17,704 bases of DNA, from the NCBI GenBank assembly GCA_016206565.1, contig JACQRG010000036.1, positions 1 to 17,704 of the forward strand, given 5' to 3'. The DNA comes from Candidatus Omnitrophota bacterium. GTDB taxonomy: Bacteria > Omnitrophota > Gorgyraeia > Aquiviventales > Aquiviventaceae. Positions within the stretch are counted from its first letter, which is position 1. The number at the start of each line of letters is the position of its first letter. The translations under genes and the position numbers were made by a program. The notes under the pieces were generated by a model. It was not told where the DNA came from and searched no databases. It saw only the letters and a list, made by a program, of their open reading frames with translations. Below are positions 8,353-15,184 of this stretch, in pieces.

Positions 8353-10101
8353 TCAGCCTCCGGTTAACTGTTGCTGATACGCGACCAACAACTGCTCCAC
8401 GTCCGCCTCGGCCCGCGCCTCCTGCGCCGAGCGAATCTGCTCCCGCAAGCCCTCCAGCCGGCGCCGGCGCGCCTGCGCCTCGATGCGGCGCACGCAATCC
8501 TCCCAGACGGCGTTGCGGTCCTCAAAGACCTGCGCGAACGCCACCAATTCCGTCACCAGCGCCGCGGCCGGCTCCCCGGCCAGCCGCGAGACGAGGCCGG
8601 CGGTCGTCACCTGCTGGCCGGCTTGCGCCAGGTCCGCCACGACCTCCACGAGGCGCCGCAGCGATGGATCGCCGATGTGCTGCGGCGAGATCCGCCCGGC
8701 CGCCTGCTTCCAGCGCGAGGGCTCTTCGACTACGAGTGCCACCAGCAGCCGCTCCGGTCCCTGCGCGGTCGTCGGCGCTAAGGGCCGGTCGGCATGCCGG
8801 CCTTCCATCGCGGCGCTGGCGCGCGGCTTGGCCTTGGCCAGTTCCTGCAGGACGGCCGTTTCATCCAGCTGCAATCGCTGGGCCAGCTGCCGCACGTATT
8901 CGCTGCGCAGCATCTCGCTGGGCACCTTCGCGATCGTGGGCAGCACGAACTGCGCGGCCTTCACCTTCTGCTCGCTGCTGCCGGGCGGCCAGCGGCGCAC
9001 GGCGGCGTCCACGAGAAAATCGAACAGCGTCACGCTCTGCCCCAGCCGCTGCTCCAGCCAGGCCCGGCCGTGGCGGCGCACGCACTCATCCGGGTCCAAT
9101 CCCGCCGGCAGCTGCGCGATGCGCACCTGCAGCCCGGCTTCCACCGCCAAGTCAATGCCACGCAGCGTCGCGGCTTCGCCGGCCGCATCCGGGTCGAAGG
9201 CCAGGATCACCTGCTCGGCGTAGCGCTTCAGCAGCCGCGCCTGGTCGCTGGTCAGGGCGGTCCCCAGCGGCGAGACGACGTGGGCCACGCCCTCCTGCGC
9301 GAGCACCACGCAATCGAAATAGCCCTCGACCACCACCGCGGTCTTCTGCGCGAGGATGGCGTCCTTCGCCTGCGCCAGCCCGAAGAGCTGGCGCCCCTTG
9401 CTGTAGAGCGCGGTCTCGGGGCTGTTAAGGTACTTCGGCTCCTCATCGCCGAGGCTGCGGCCGCCGAAGGCCACCACGCGCCCCCGCACGTCCTGAATGG
9501 GAAAGATCAGCCGGTTGCGGAACCGGTCGTACGGGCCAGTCTTGCCCTGCACGGCCAGTCCGGCCGCTTCCAGCTGCTCGCCCGCAACACCGCGCCGCGT
9601 CGCGGCGCTGACGAGGCGGCTCCAGCCGGGCGGGGCGTAGCCTAACCGGAACGCCGTCCGGGTGGCGGCGCTGACCCCGCGCCGCTCCAGGTACGCGCGC
9701 GCGGAGCGCCCCTGCGCCGGGTGCGCGAGCGACCGCTCGAAGTAGCCGCAGGTCTGCTCCAGCACGGCGCGCAGCGGCTCGTGCGAACCCTCGCGGCCGC
9801 CGGCGGCGCGCGGAATCTCCACCCCGACCTGCTCCGCGACCTGGCGCACCGCCTCGGGGAACGTCAGCCGGTCGTGCTGGATCAGAAAGCTGAAGAGGTT
9901 CCCGCCCGCGCCGCAGCCGAAGCAGTGGTAGATCTGCTTGTCCGTGTTCACCACGAACGACGGCGTCTTCTCTTTATGGAACGGGCAGAGCGCCTTGAAA
10001 TGGCGGCCGGCGCGCTTGAGCGGCACATACCGGCCGATCCACTCCGCGATGTCGGCGCGGGCCTGCACTTCGTCAATGACCCCGTCAGGAATGAGCGGCA
10101 T
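8353..10101 (-). CDS. dnaG: DNA primase DnaG
   Basis: 582 residues from the chosen start. It makes the RNA primers for replication. The CHC2 zinc finger has C39, H42, C60 and C63 (CPFHKEKTPSF ... YHCFGCGAGGN). The RNA-polymerase core contains DRFRNRLIFPI and EPKYLNSPET. The TOPRIM metal site has E259 in VVVEGYFD and the pair D303/D305 in AFDPDAAG. A divergent C-terminal DnaB-interacting region follows (about 420-582). The frame stays open 29 codons further upstream. I place the start at ATG 10101 because the conserved primase N-terminus (IPDGVIDEVQARADI) begins there and GGAAGAGGG lies just before it. It overlaps the end of cvpA by 17 nt. Confidence 0.97.
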   Translation of the reverse strand: MPLIPDGVIDEVQARADIAEWIGRYVPLKRAGRHFKALCPFHKEKTPSFVVNTDKQIYHCFGCGAGGNLFSFLIQHDRLTFPEAVRQVAEQVGVEIPRAAGGREGSHEPLRAVLEQTCGYFERSLAHPAQGRSARAYLERRGVSAATRTAFRLGYAPPGWSRLVSAATRRGVAGEQLEAAGLAVQGKTGPYDRFRNRLIFPIQDVRGRVVAFGGRSLGDEEPKYLNSPETALYSKGRQLFGLAQAKDAILAQKTAVVVEGYFDCVVLAQEGVAHVVSPLGTALTSDQARLLKRYAEQVILAFDPDAAGEAATLRGIDLAVEAGLQVRIAQLPAGLDPDECVRRHGRAWLEQRLGQSVTLFDFLVDAAVRRWPPGSSEQKVKAAQFVLPTIAKVPSEMLRSEYVRQLAQRLQLDETAVLQELAKAKPRASAAMEGRHADRPLAPTTAQGPERLLVALVVEEPSRWKQAAGRISPQHIGDPSLRRLVEVVADLAQAGQQVTTAGLVSRLAGEPAAALVTELVAFAQVFEDRNAVWEDCVRRIEAQARRRRLEGLREQIRSAQEARAEADVEQLLVAYQQQLTGG

Positions 10102-10651
10102 GGGCCCTCTTCCGGAGCGGTCGCAGCGGGGGCACCGGCGGATTCGGCCGGTGGGCAGCGCCCGGAAACGTGTCCGCGACCATCTCAATGATCTCCCGCG
10201 CCACGCCCGCCACCCGGGGACTCAGCAGCGACCGTTCGTCCACGCTGGCCTGCAGATAGGCCACGCCGCTGTTGGCCAGCAGCAGCAGGAAAAACCCGCC
10301 CCACCACAACCCCCGCACCGCGCCCAAGCCCACTCCGAGCATCTGCAGCAACCAGTGCATGCGCTCCCATCCCAGCAGGCCCCCTGCCCGCTTGATGAGG
10401 AAGCGCGCCGCCACCAACCCTGTGACAAAGAGCAGCCAGAACACCAGCAGATTCACAACCGGCGGCGAAAAGACCAGCCATCTGCGCGCGATATCGGAGA
10501 CCACCGTCCAATAGTTGAGCGTCAACGATGTCAGGCTGACGGCGACCGCCACATGGAGCAGTTCGGTCACGACGCCGCGGGCGTATCCGATGTAACATGC
10601 TCGGATACAAATTGTTATGAGAACGAGATCAACCCAGTTTGGCCAGGACAC
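10085..10651 (-). CDS. cvpA: CvpA family membrane protein
   Basis: About 188 residues from the GTG at 10651. The N-terminus WPNWVDLVLITICIRACYIG followed by YARGVVTELL is the CvpA signature. Four hydrophobic segments lie at about residues 5-25, 28-50, 62-85 and 108-130, followed by a basic tail. The family is linked to colicin V export in E. coli and, more generally, to envelope homeostasis; its molecular role is unsettled. The same frame runs to a GTG at 10678, only 8 nt after the -10 box. I prefer 10651 because AGGA sits 10 nt before it and the family N-terminus starts here, though a leaderless start at 10678 is possible. It precedes dnaG and rpoD in one operon. Confidence 0.85.
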   Translation of the reverse strand: MSWPNWVDLVLITICIRACYIGYARGVVTELLHVAVAVSLTSLTLNYWTVVSDIARRWLVFSPPVVNLLVFWLLFVTGLVAARFLIKRAGGLLGWERMHWLLQMLGVGLGAVRGLWWGGFFLLLLANSGVAYLQASVDERSLLSPRVAGVAREIIEMVADTFPGAAHRPNPPVPPLRPLRKRAHAAHS

Positions 10652-10685
10652 CGCTGTCAATTCCTGTCGAAGAAGCACCGGTGGG

Positions 10686-10715
10686 AGTATACCATATCCG
10701 CAAGCGCAGCGTCAA
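10686..10715 (-). promoter_or_regulatory. Sigma-70-type promoter of cvpA-dnaG-rpoD
   Basis: The minus strand has TTGACG (10715-10710), an 18-nt spacer and TATACT (10691-10686), the same hexamers as the rpsO promoter. Transcription should begin near 10679. A perfect 7-bp inverted repeat (CGCTTGC/GCAAGCG, 10736-10742 and 10700-10706) brackets the -35 box and could be an operator, but this is a weak signal. Confidence 0.78.
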
Positions 10716-10741
10716 GGTAGCGCTCCCTTAGAACACGCTTG

Positions 10742-11031
10742 CTAGGAGCCGGTCACATAGACATACCGAACGGTATGTTTGGTGTGGTTCACCAGGCGAT
10801 GGGTCGTGCGCGGGGGCAGAAACGCGCACTGCCCCGCCCGAAGCCTGCGGCGGCGGCTGGGACGCGCGAGCTCCACCTGGAGCGTTCCCTCCAGGAGCAG
10901 GATCAACTCTTCGCGCCGCTGGGTCGAGTGCCAGGCCATCGCTTCGCCCGGGCGCAGGGTGACGACCCGGCTGCGCAGGCCTCTGGGCCGCGAAGGGATC
11001 AGGCGTCCCGCGCGCCGCGTCGAGCGGATGA

Positions 11032-11035
<4 letters not shown>
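10742..11035 (-). CDS. Small single-domain cupin protein
   Basis: 97 residues, one cupin barrel. The first cupin motif is PGEAMAWHSTQRREELILLLEG, with one clear metal-type His and the usual Glu. The second is GQCAFLPPRTTHRLVNH, with the conserved PP, His and Asn. This resembles sugar-isomerase-type or sensor cupins (mannose-6-phosphate isomerase C-terminal style), but the substrate cannot be read from the sequence. The ATG at 11035 overlaps the larB stop as ATGA, so it is translated together with larB. It may serve the same pathway or be a regulator. It is the last gene of its run; the cvpA promoter follows immediately. Confidence 0.8.
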
Positions 11036-11789
<754 letters not shown>

Positions 11790-11793
<4 letters not shown>

Positions 11794-11876
11794 CCCACGC
11801 CCTGCGCCTCACGGCGGCCTAACAGTCGCCCGAGGTTGGCCGCCGTGGCGAACGCCAGCATGACCGACTGTGTCAT
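11790..11876 (-). CDS. Possible 28-residue upstream ORF coupled to larB
   Basis: ATG at 11876-11874 opens a 28-codon frame (MTQSVMLAFATAANLGRLLG, then a basic tail) that stops at TGA 11792-11790. The stop overlaps the larB ATG as ATGA, the junction style used throughout this run. AAGG lies 9 nt upstream. The frame lies wholly in the structured element, so it may be a leader peptide that opens the larB start when translated, or it may be accidental. It is too short for family recognition. Confidence 0.3.
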
Positions 11877-11938
11877 TGTAGAAGACCTTGTTGTCGCGTT
11901 CGGGTCTGCCACAGGCAGACCGGCGCAGGGCGTGGGAT
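11792..11938 (-). repeat. 147-nt nested inverted repeat, predicted four-way junction upstream of larB
   Basis: The outer arms are a perfect 17-bp inverted repeat (11792-11808 ATCCCACGCCCTGCGCC; 11922-11938). Inside are three more elements. The first is a 10-bp hairpin (11810-11819 with 11838-11847). The second is a 7-bp stem (11849-11855 with 11896-11902) that itself contains a 5-bp hairpin (11860-11864 with 11872-11876). The third is an 8-bp hairpin with a 3-nt loop (11903-11910 with 11914-11921). Only single unpaired bases separate the arms, so the whole folds as a compact cloverleaf. It exactly fills the gap between the upstream stop codon and the larB start, and the outer stem covers both the larB Shine-Dalgarno-like AGGG and its ATG. 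It could be a cis-regulatory RNA or a MITE-like element; a 3-bp TCA on each side could be a target duplication. Confidence 0.75.
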
Positions 11939-12252
11939 CAACTGGAAACCAGCAAGTACACCAGGAGGGCGGCGAGCAGCGTCGCCGACACGACATAAAA
12001 ATCGTAGAAGTAGAACGTGTCGCGCAGGCGCGCGTACCAGGGTTCGCCGGCGACGGCGGCCGCGCGCCTCGCGCCGGTGCGCCGCAGGCGCAGGGTGCCT
12101 TGAAGCGCCTTGACCTGGGCGGGCTGAAAGCGGAGGAACTGCCCGCCCAGCTTGTATCCGGTGAGCTTGCCCTCGCGCACGAGGTGCTCGACGTCCACGT
12201 CTTCAATGCCGAGGAACTTCGCGACTTCCTGCGTGGTCCAGAGCTTCTCCAG
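11938..12252 (-). CDS. Excisionase-type HTH protein with C-terminal membrane anchor
   Basis: About 104 residues if translation starts at CTG 12252-12250. Residues 2-50 form a MerR/excisionase-like winged HTH (WTTQEVAKFLGI ... LVREGKLTGYKLGGQFLRF), closely similar in pattern to the C-terminal HTH of the preceding protein. A basic linker (RLRRTGARRAAA) follows. Residues 79-102 are a hydrophobic helix at the very C-terminus, so the protein is probably tail-anchored with its DNA-binding domain in the cytoplasm. An in-frame stop lies just upstream, and no ATG, GTG or TTG precedes the HTH. The first standard start (GTG 12198) would cut the domain in half. AAGGTG 7 nt before the CTG supports the CTG start. 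I do not recognise a named family. Confidence 0.65.
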   Translation of the reverse strand: MEKLWTTQEVAKFLGIEDVDVEHLVREGKLTGYKLGGQFLRFQPAQVKALQGTLRLRRTGARRAAAVAGEPWYARLRDTFYFYDFYVVSATLLAALLVYLLVSS

Positions 12253-12253
12253 G

Positions 12254-12784
12254 TCACTTCACCTTCTCTTGGGCCAGCCACTCCTCCACCTTGGCGCGCT
12301 CGAAGCGCCACTGGTCGCCTTCCCGCTTGGCGGGCAGGCGCCCTTCGCGCGCCCAGGCGATCACGGTCTGCGCCTCGATCTCCAGGTACCGGGCCAGCTC
12401 TTCCACCGACATCCACGGGCTGCCGGTGCGCTCGCCCGCCATCTCGACCGTGCCCTGCAGGATCGCGCCGTCCTGCATGACCATGCGGGGCGTCGAGATC
12501 TTGCCGGTCACCCGCGCCGTCGAGAGCAGCTCCACGCGGCGCGAGGCGGTGATGTGGCCCTCCACCGTGCCGCCGATCGTCAGGGTTTCGCCGCTGATCG
12601 TCGCCTTGACGCTGGCCCGCTCTCCGATGGAGAGGATGCCCTTCGTCTCGAGCGCGCCCTCGAACCGCCCGTTGATCTGCAGGTTGACCGGATCCTTGAA
12701 CGCCAGGGTGCCGGTCATGCTGGCATCCACTTCCAGCCAGCGCTCCTCGCCCGCCTCGCCCTCCCGTCCGCGTCTTAACGCCAT
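12254..12784 (-). CDS. Bactofilin fused to a C-terminal excisionase-type HTH
   Basis: 176 residues. Residues 17-116 form a bactofilin (polymer-forming cytoskeletal) beta-helix: repeating short strands such as LAFKDPVNLQINGRFEGAL, KGILSIGERASVKATI and GGTVEGHITASRRVELL, ending in RMVMQDGAILQGTVEM. Residues 125-174 form an excisionase/MerR-like HTH (MSVEELARYLEIEAQTVIAW ... EGDQWRFERAKVEEWL). Bactofilins self-assemble into nucleotide-free filaments or patches used in cell shape, polarity and, in Myxococcus, chromosome positioning. A bactofilin carrying its own DNA-binding domain is unusual and suggests a filament that contacts DNA, though HTH folds can also bind protein. It starts 16 nt after tsaD, and its stop is one base from the CTG of the next gene. 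Confidence 0.88.
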   Translation of the reverse strand: MALRRGREGEAGEERWLEVDASMTGTLAFKDPVNLQINGRFEGALETKGILSIGERASVKATISGETLTIGGTVEGHITASRRVELLSTARVTGKISTPRMVMQDGAILQGTVEMAGERTGSPWMSVEELARYLEIEAQTVIAWAREGRLPAKREGDQWRFERAKVEEWLAQEKVK

Positions 12785-12800
12785 CGCGCCCCCCTCCCTG

Positions 12801-13877
12801 TTATGCCAGGCACCGATTCGGCTCCGACCCTATCGAGAGCGGGGCGGTCCGGCCCCGCTGCAGCAAAGGAAACCCCAACCCCGCCACCATGGCACCGTTG
12901 TCAACGCACAGCGGGGGCGGCGGCACCGTGACCTGCAGCTTTTTCTGAGCACCCACCTCGGCCATGCGCTCGCGCAAGCGCCGGTTGGCCGCCACCCCGC
13001 CCCCCAGGACGACCTGGCTGACCCCGGTGCGCTGGCAGGCCTTGAGCGTCTTGGAGACCAGGATTTCTACCGCCGCTTCCTGAAAGCTTGCCGCGACATC
13101 CGCCGTAACCTGCGGCTCAAGGCTCAAGGCTCGAGGCTCAAGGCTGTCCCCTTGAGCCTTCAGCCTAGAGCCTTCAGCAGCAGCGCTGAGGCGCTTCTGC
13201 ACCTCTCGATACACCGCGGTCTTAAGCCCGCTGAAGCTAAAATCCAGCGGCGCGCGCCCGCCTGGGCGGGGCAGCGGCACCCGCGCGGCCTGGCCCTGCT
13301 CGGAGAGCCGGTCAATCGCCGGGCCGCCCGGGTAGCCTAAGCCCAGCAGCTTGGCGACCTTGTCAAACGCCTCGCCGACCGCGTCGTCCTTCGTCTCGCC
13401 CAGCAGCTCGAAGCGGCCCTCGTCATGCGCGACGCACAGCAGCGTGTGGCCGCCGGAGACCACCAGCCCGATATACGGGGGCTGCAGCTGCGGGGCCGTC
13501 ATCTCGCCGGCGTAGAGGTGCGCGGCCAAGTGGTCCACAGGAATCAACGGGCGGTCGAGCGAGAGTGCCAGCCCCTTGGCGAACGCGAGGCCGATCACCA
13601 GGGCTCCTGGCAGCCCGGGCCCCTGCGTCACCGCCACGGCATCCAAGGCCTGCAGCGGCAGCTGGGCCTCCTGCAGCGCCTGCTCGAGGACCTGCCAGAT
13701 GGTTTCGACATGCGCGCGCGCGGCGATCTCCGGAATGACGCCGCCGTACGGGGCGTGACGCGGCAGGCTTGAGGCGACCGCGTTGGCGAGCACCTGGCGG
13801 CCGTTCTCCACAATCCCGATCGCGGTTTCGTCGCACGAAGTCTCAATGCCGACGATGCGCACCGCTGGGGGGATCAC
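12801..13877 (-). CDS. tsaD: tRNA t6A37 threonylcarbamoyltransferase TsaD
   Basis: 358 residues. It transfers threonylcarbamoyl from TC-AMP to A37 of ANN-decoding tRNAs, acting with TsaB and TsaE (neither is in the window). The start IVGIETSCDETAIGIVENG is diagnostic. The metal-binding HxxxH is H116/H120 (DHLAAHLYAGE), and the second metal site includes D326 (CVDNGAMVAG). SGGHTLL and LGGGVAANRRLR are also present. Residues 236-256 (GSRLKAQGDSLEPRALSLEP plus Q) are an insertion absent from typical TsaD. It is encoded by heptanucleotide repeats and sits in a surface region just before the helix TADVAASFQEAAV. GTG 13877 overlaps the stop of the protease gene (GTGA). Confidence 0.96.
   Translation of the reverse strand: MIPPAVRIVGIETSCDETAIGIVENGRQVLANAVASSLPRHAPYGGVIPEIAARAHVETIWQVLEQALQEAQLPLQALDAVAVTQGPGLPGALVIGLAFAKGLALSLDRPLIPVDHLAAHLYAGEMTAPQLQPPYIGLVVSGGHTLLCVAHDEGRFELLGETKDDAVGEAFDKVAKLLGLGYPGGPAIDRLSEQGQAARVPLPRPGGRAPLDFSFSGLKTAVYREVQKRLSAAAEGSRLKAQGDSLEPRALSLEPQVTADVAASFQEAAVEILVSKTLKACQRTGVSQVVLGGGVAANRRLRERMAEVGAQKKLQVTVPPPPLCVDNGAMVAGLGFPLLQRGRTAPLSIGSEPNRCLA
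13114..13180. repeat. Heptanucleotide-repeat hairpin inserted in tsaD
   Basis: The plus strand has GGCTCAA, GGCTCAA, GGCTCGA, GGCTCAA and GGCT (13114-13145). After a short turn come CCTTGAG, CCTTCAG, CCTAGAG and CCTTCAG (13150-13177). The two arms are roughly complementary and give a long imperfect hairpin with a perfect 10-bp core next to the 6-nt loop at 13144-13149. The insert keeps the tsaD frame open. Confidence 0.85.
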
Positions 13878-15184
13878 GGCGTGGCGCGCTCCGCGCTGCG
13901 GTAGACCTTGATCCCCTTGAGCAGATCCACGGCGCGGGCCAGCTGGTTGTCCAGCTTGGTCTCGGGTTTGGGCTTCCCGTTGGGTGGCGCGTCCGGTGCG
14001 GCGGACTCCAGCTGCTCGAAGATTTCCTCGGCGGGGGGTTCTGTGGGTTTGGCCTGCTCCTGCGAGGCGGGCGCCGCGCGCTCCAGCGGCACGACCACAT
14101 CGGGCGCGATGCCCTCGCCGTGGATGGAGCGGCCGGACGGCGTGAAGTACTTGCTGGTGGTCAGCCGCAGCGCGCTGCCGTCCTTTAAGGGGAAGATGGT
14201 CTGGACCGACGCCTTGCCGTGCGATTTCGTGCCCAGCACGACGCCGCGGTGGTGGTCCTGGATGGCGCCCGCGACGATCTCGGACGCGGAGGCCGAGCCC
14301 TCGTTGATGAGCACCACGATAGGCATGCCGTTGACCCGCCCGTCCGCCCGGGCGCGGAACTCCATGTTCTGGTTGCGCAGCCGGCCCTTGGTCGAGACGA
14401 TGAGCTGCCGGCGCTTGAGGAACAGCTCCGCCACCGACACGGAGACATCCAGCAGCCCGCCCGGATTGTTGCGCAGGTCGAAGACCAGGCTGTCCATGCC
14501 CTGCCCTTCCAGCTCGGCGAGCTTCGCGCCGAGGTCCTGCGCCGAGGTCTCCCGGAAGTCCGAGAGCCGCACGTAGCCGATGCGCTCCTCGAGCAGGCGC
14601 GCCTCGCGGATGCTCTCGATTTTGATGATGGCGCGCTCCACCGTCACGTCCTTGAGCTCGTTGTCGCCTTCCCGCAGCACGGTCAGGCGGACCTTCGTGC
14701 CGGGCTTGCCGCGCAGCTTCTTGACCGCGTCCAGCAGGGTGATGCCGCGCGTCAGCTCCCCGTCAATCTTGACGATGTGGTCGTTGGCCAGCAACCCGGC
14801 GCGGAAAGCCGGCGTGTCATCAATCGGCGTGATGATGGTCAGCAGGTCGTCCTTGATGGTGATCTCGATGCCCAGGCCCCCGAACTCGCCCTCGGTGTCC
14901 ACCTTCAGCTCGTTGTAGCTGTCCGGGTCCAGGAACTGGCTGTAGGGATCCAGCGTCGCCAGCATGCCCTTGATGGCGCCGTAGATGAGCTGCTGGGCCT
15001 GCGGCTCCTCCACGTAGTCCGAGCGGACGATCGCCAGCGAATGCTCGAAGAGCTCCAGCTCCTTGTAGAGCTCTTCGTTGTCCTTGGCGGCCTTCTTCGC
15101 CTCGCCGGTCAGCGCCTGCGCCGCGCCCATGCCGGCCAGCGCCGCCGCCAGCAGCGTGGCCGCCGCCCACCGCCAGCGCGTCAT
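13874..15184 (-). CDS. S41 family C-terminal processing protease with PDZ domain
   Basis: 436 residues. It is an exported serine protease of the CtpA/CtpB/Prc type, cutting periplasmic proteins from their C-terminal side. A signal peptide covers residues 1-24 (RWRWAAATLLAAALAGMGAA, cleavage after AQA). A cap helix region with LATLDPYSQFLDP (75-87) follows, and a PDZ domain lies at about 100-180 with the carboxylate-binding loop GGLGIEI. The protease core shows DLRNNPGGLL, the nucleophile S299 in GSASASE and the general base K324 in SHGKASVQ, 25 residues apart as in Prc. A proline-rich stretch and a basic C-terminal tail (about 370-436) end the protein. The start overlaps the gatB stop as ATGA. 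Its placement between translation genes gives no clue to its substrate. Confidence 0.95.
   Translation of the reverse strand: MTRWRWAAATLLAAALAGMGAAQALTGEAKKAAKDNEELYKELELFEHSLAIVRSDYVEEPQAQQLIYGAIKGMLATLDPYSQFLDPDSYNELKVDTEGEFGGLGIEITIKDDLLTIITPIDDTPAFRAGLLANDHIVKIDGELTRGITLLDAVKKLRGKPGTKVRLTVLREGDNELKDVTVERAIIKIESIREARLLEERIGYVRLSDFRETSAQDLGAKLAELEGQGMDSLVFDLRNNPGGLLDVSVSVAELFLKRRQLIVSTKGRLRNQNMEFRARADGRVNGMPIVVLINEGSASASEIVAGAIQDHHRGVVLGTKSHGKASVQTIFPLKDGSALRLTTSKYFTPSGRSIHGEGIAPDVVVPLERAAPASQEQAKPTEPPAEEIFEQLESAAPDAPPNGKPKPETKLDNQLARAVDLLKGIKVYRSAERATP

Noticed and set aside
10101..10188. N-terminally extended DnaG starting at 10188
   Set aside because: The extra 29 residues are Arg-rich and lie inside cvpA. 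The conserved primase start and a Shine-Dalgarno-like GGAAGAGGG point to 10101.
11849..11921. tRNA or integron attC site in the cloverleaf-like element
   Set aside because: No TTCGA-type T loop, anticodon arm of tRNA geometry, or attC core sites are present, and no integrase is nearby.
13114..13180. Heptad repeats as a CRISPR array or a tsaD pseudogene marker
   Set aside because: The units are 7 nt without spacers, and the tsaD frame and active-site residues remain intact.
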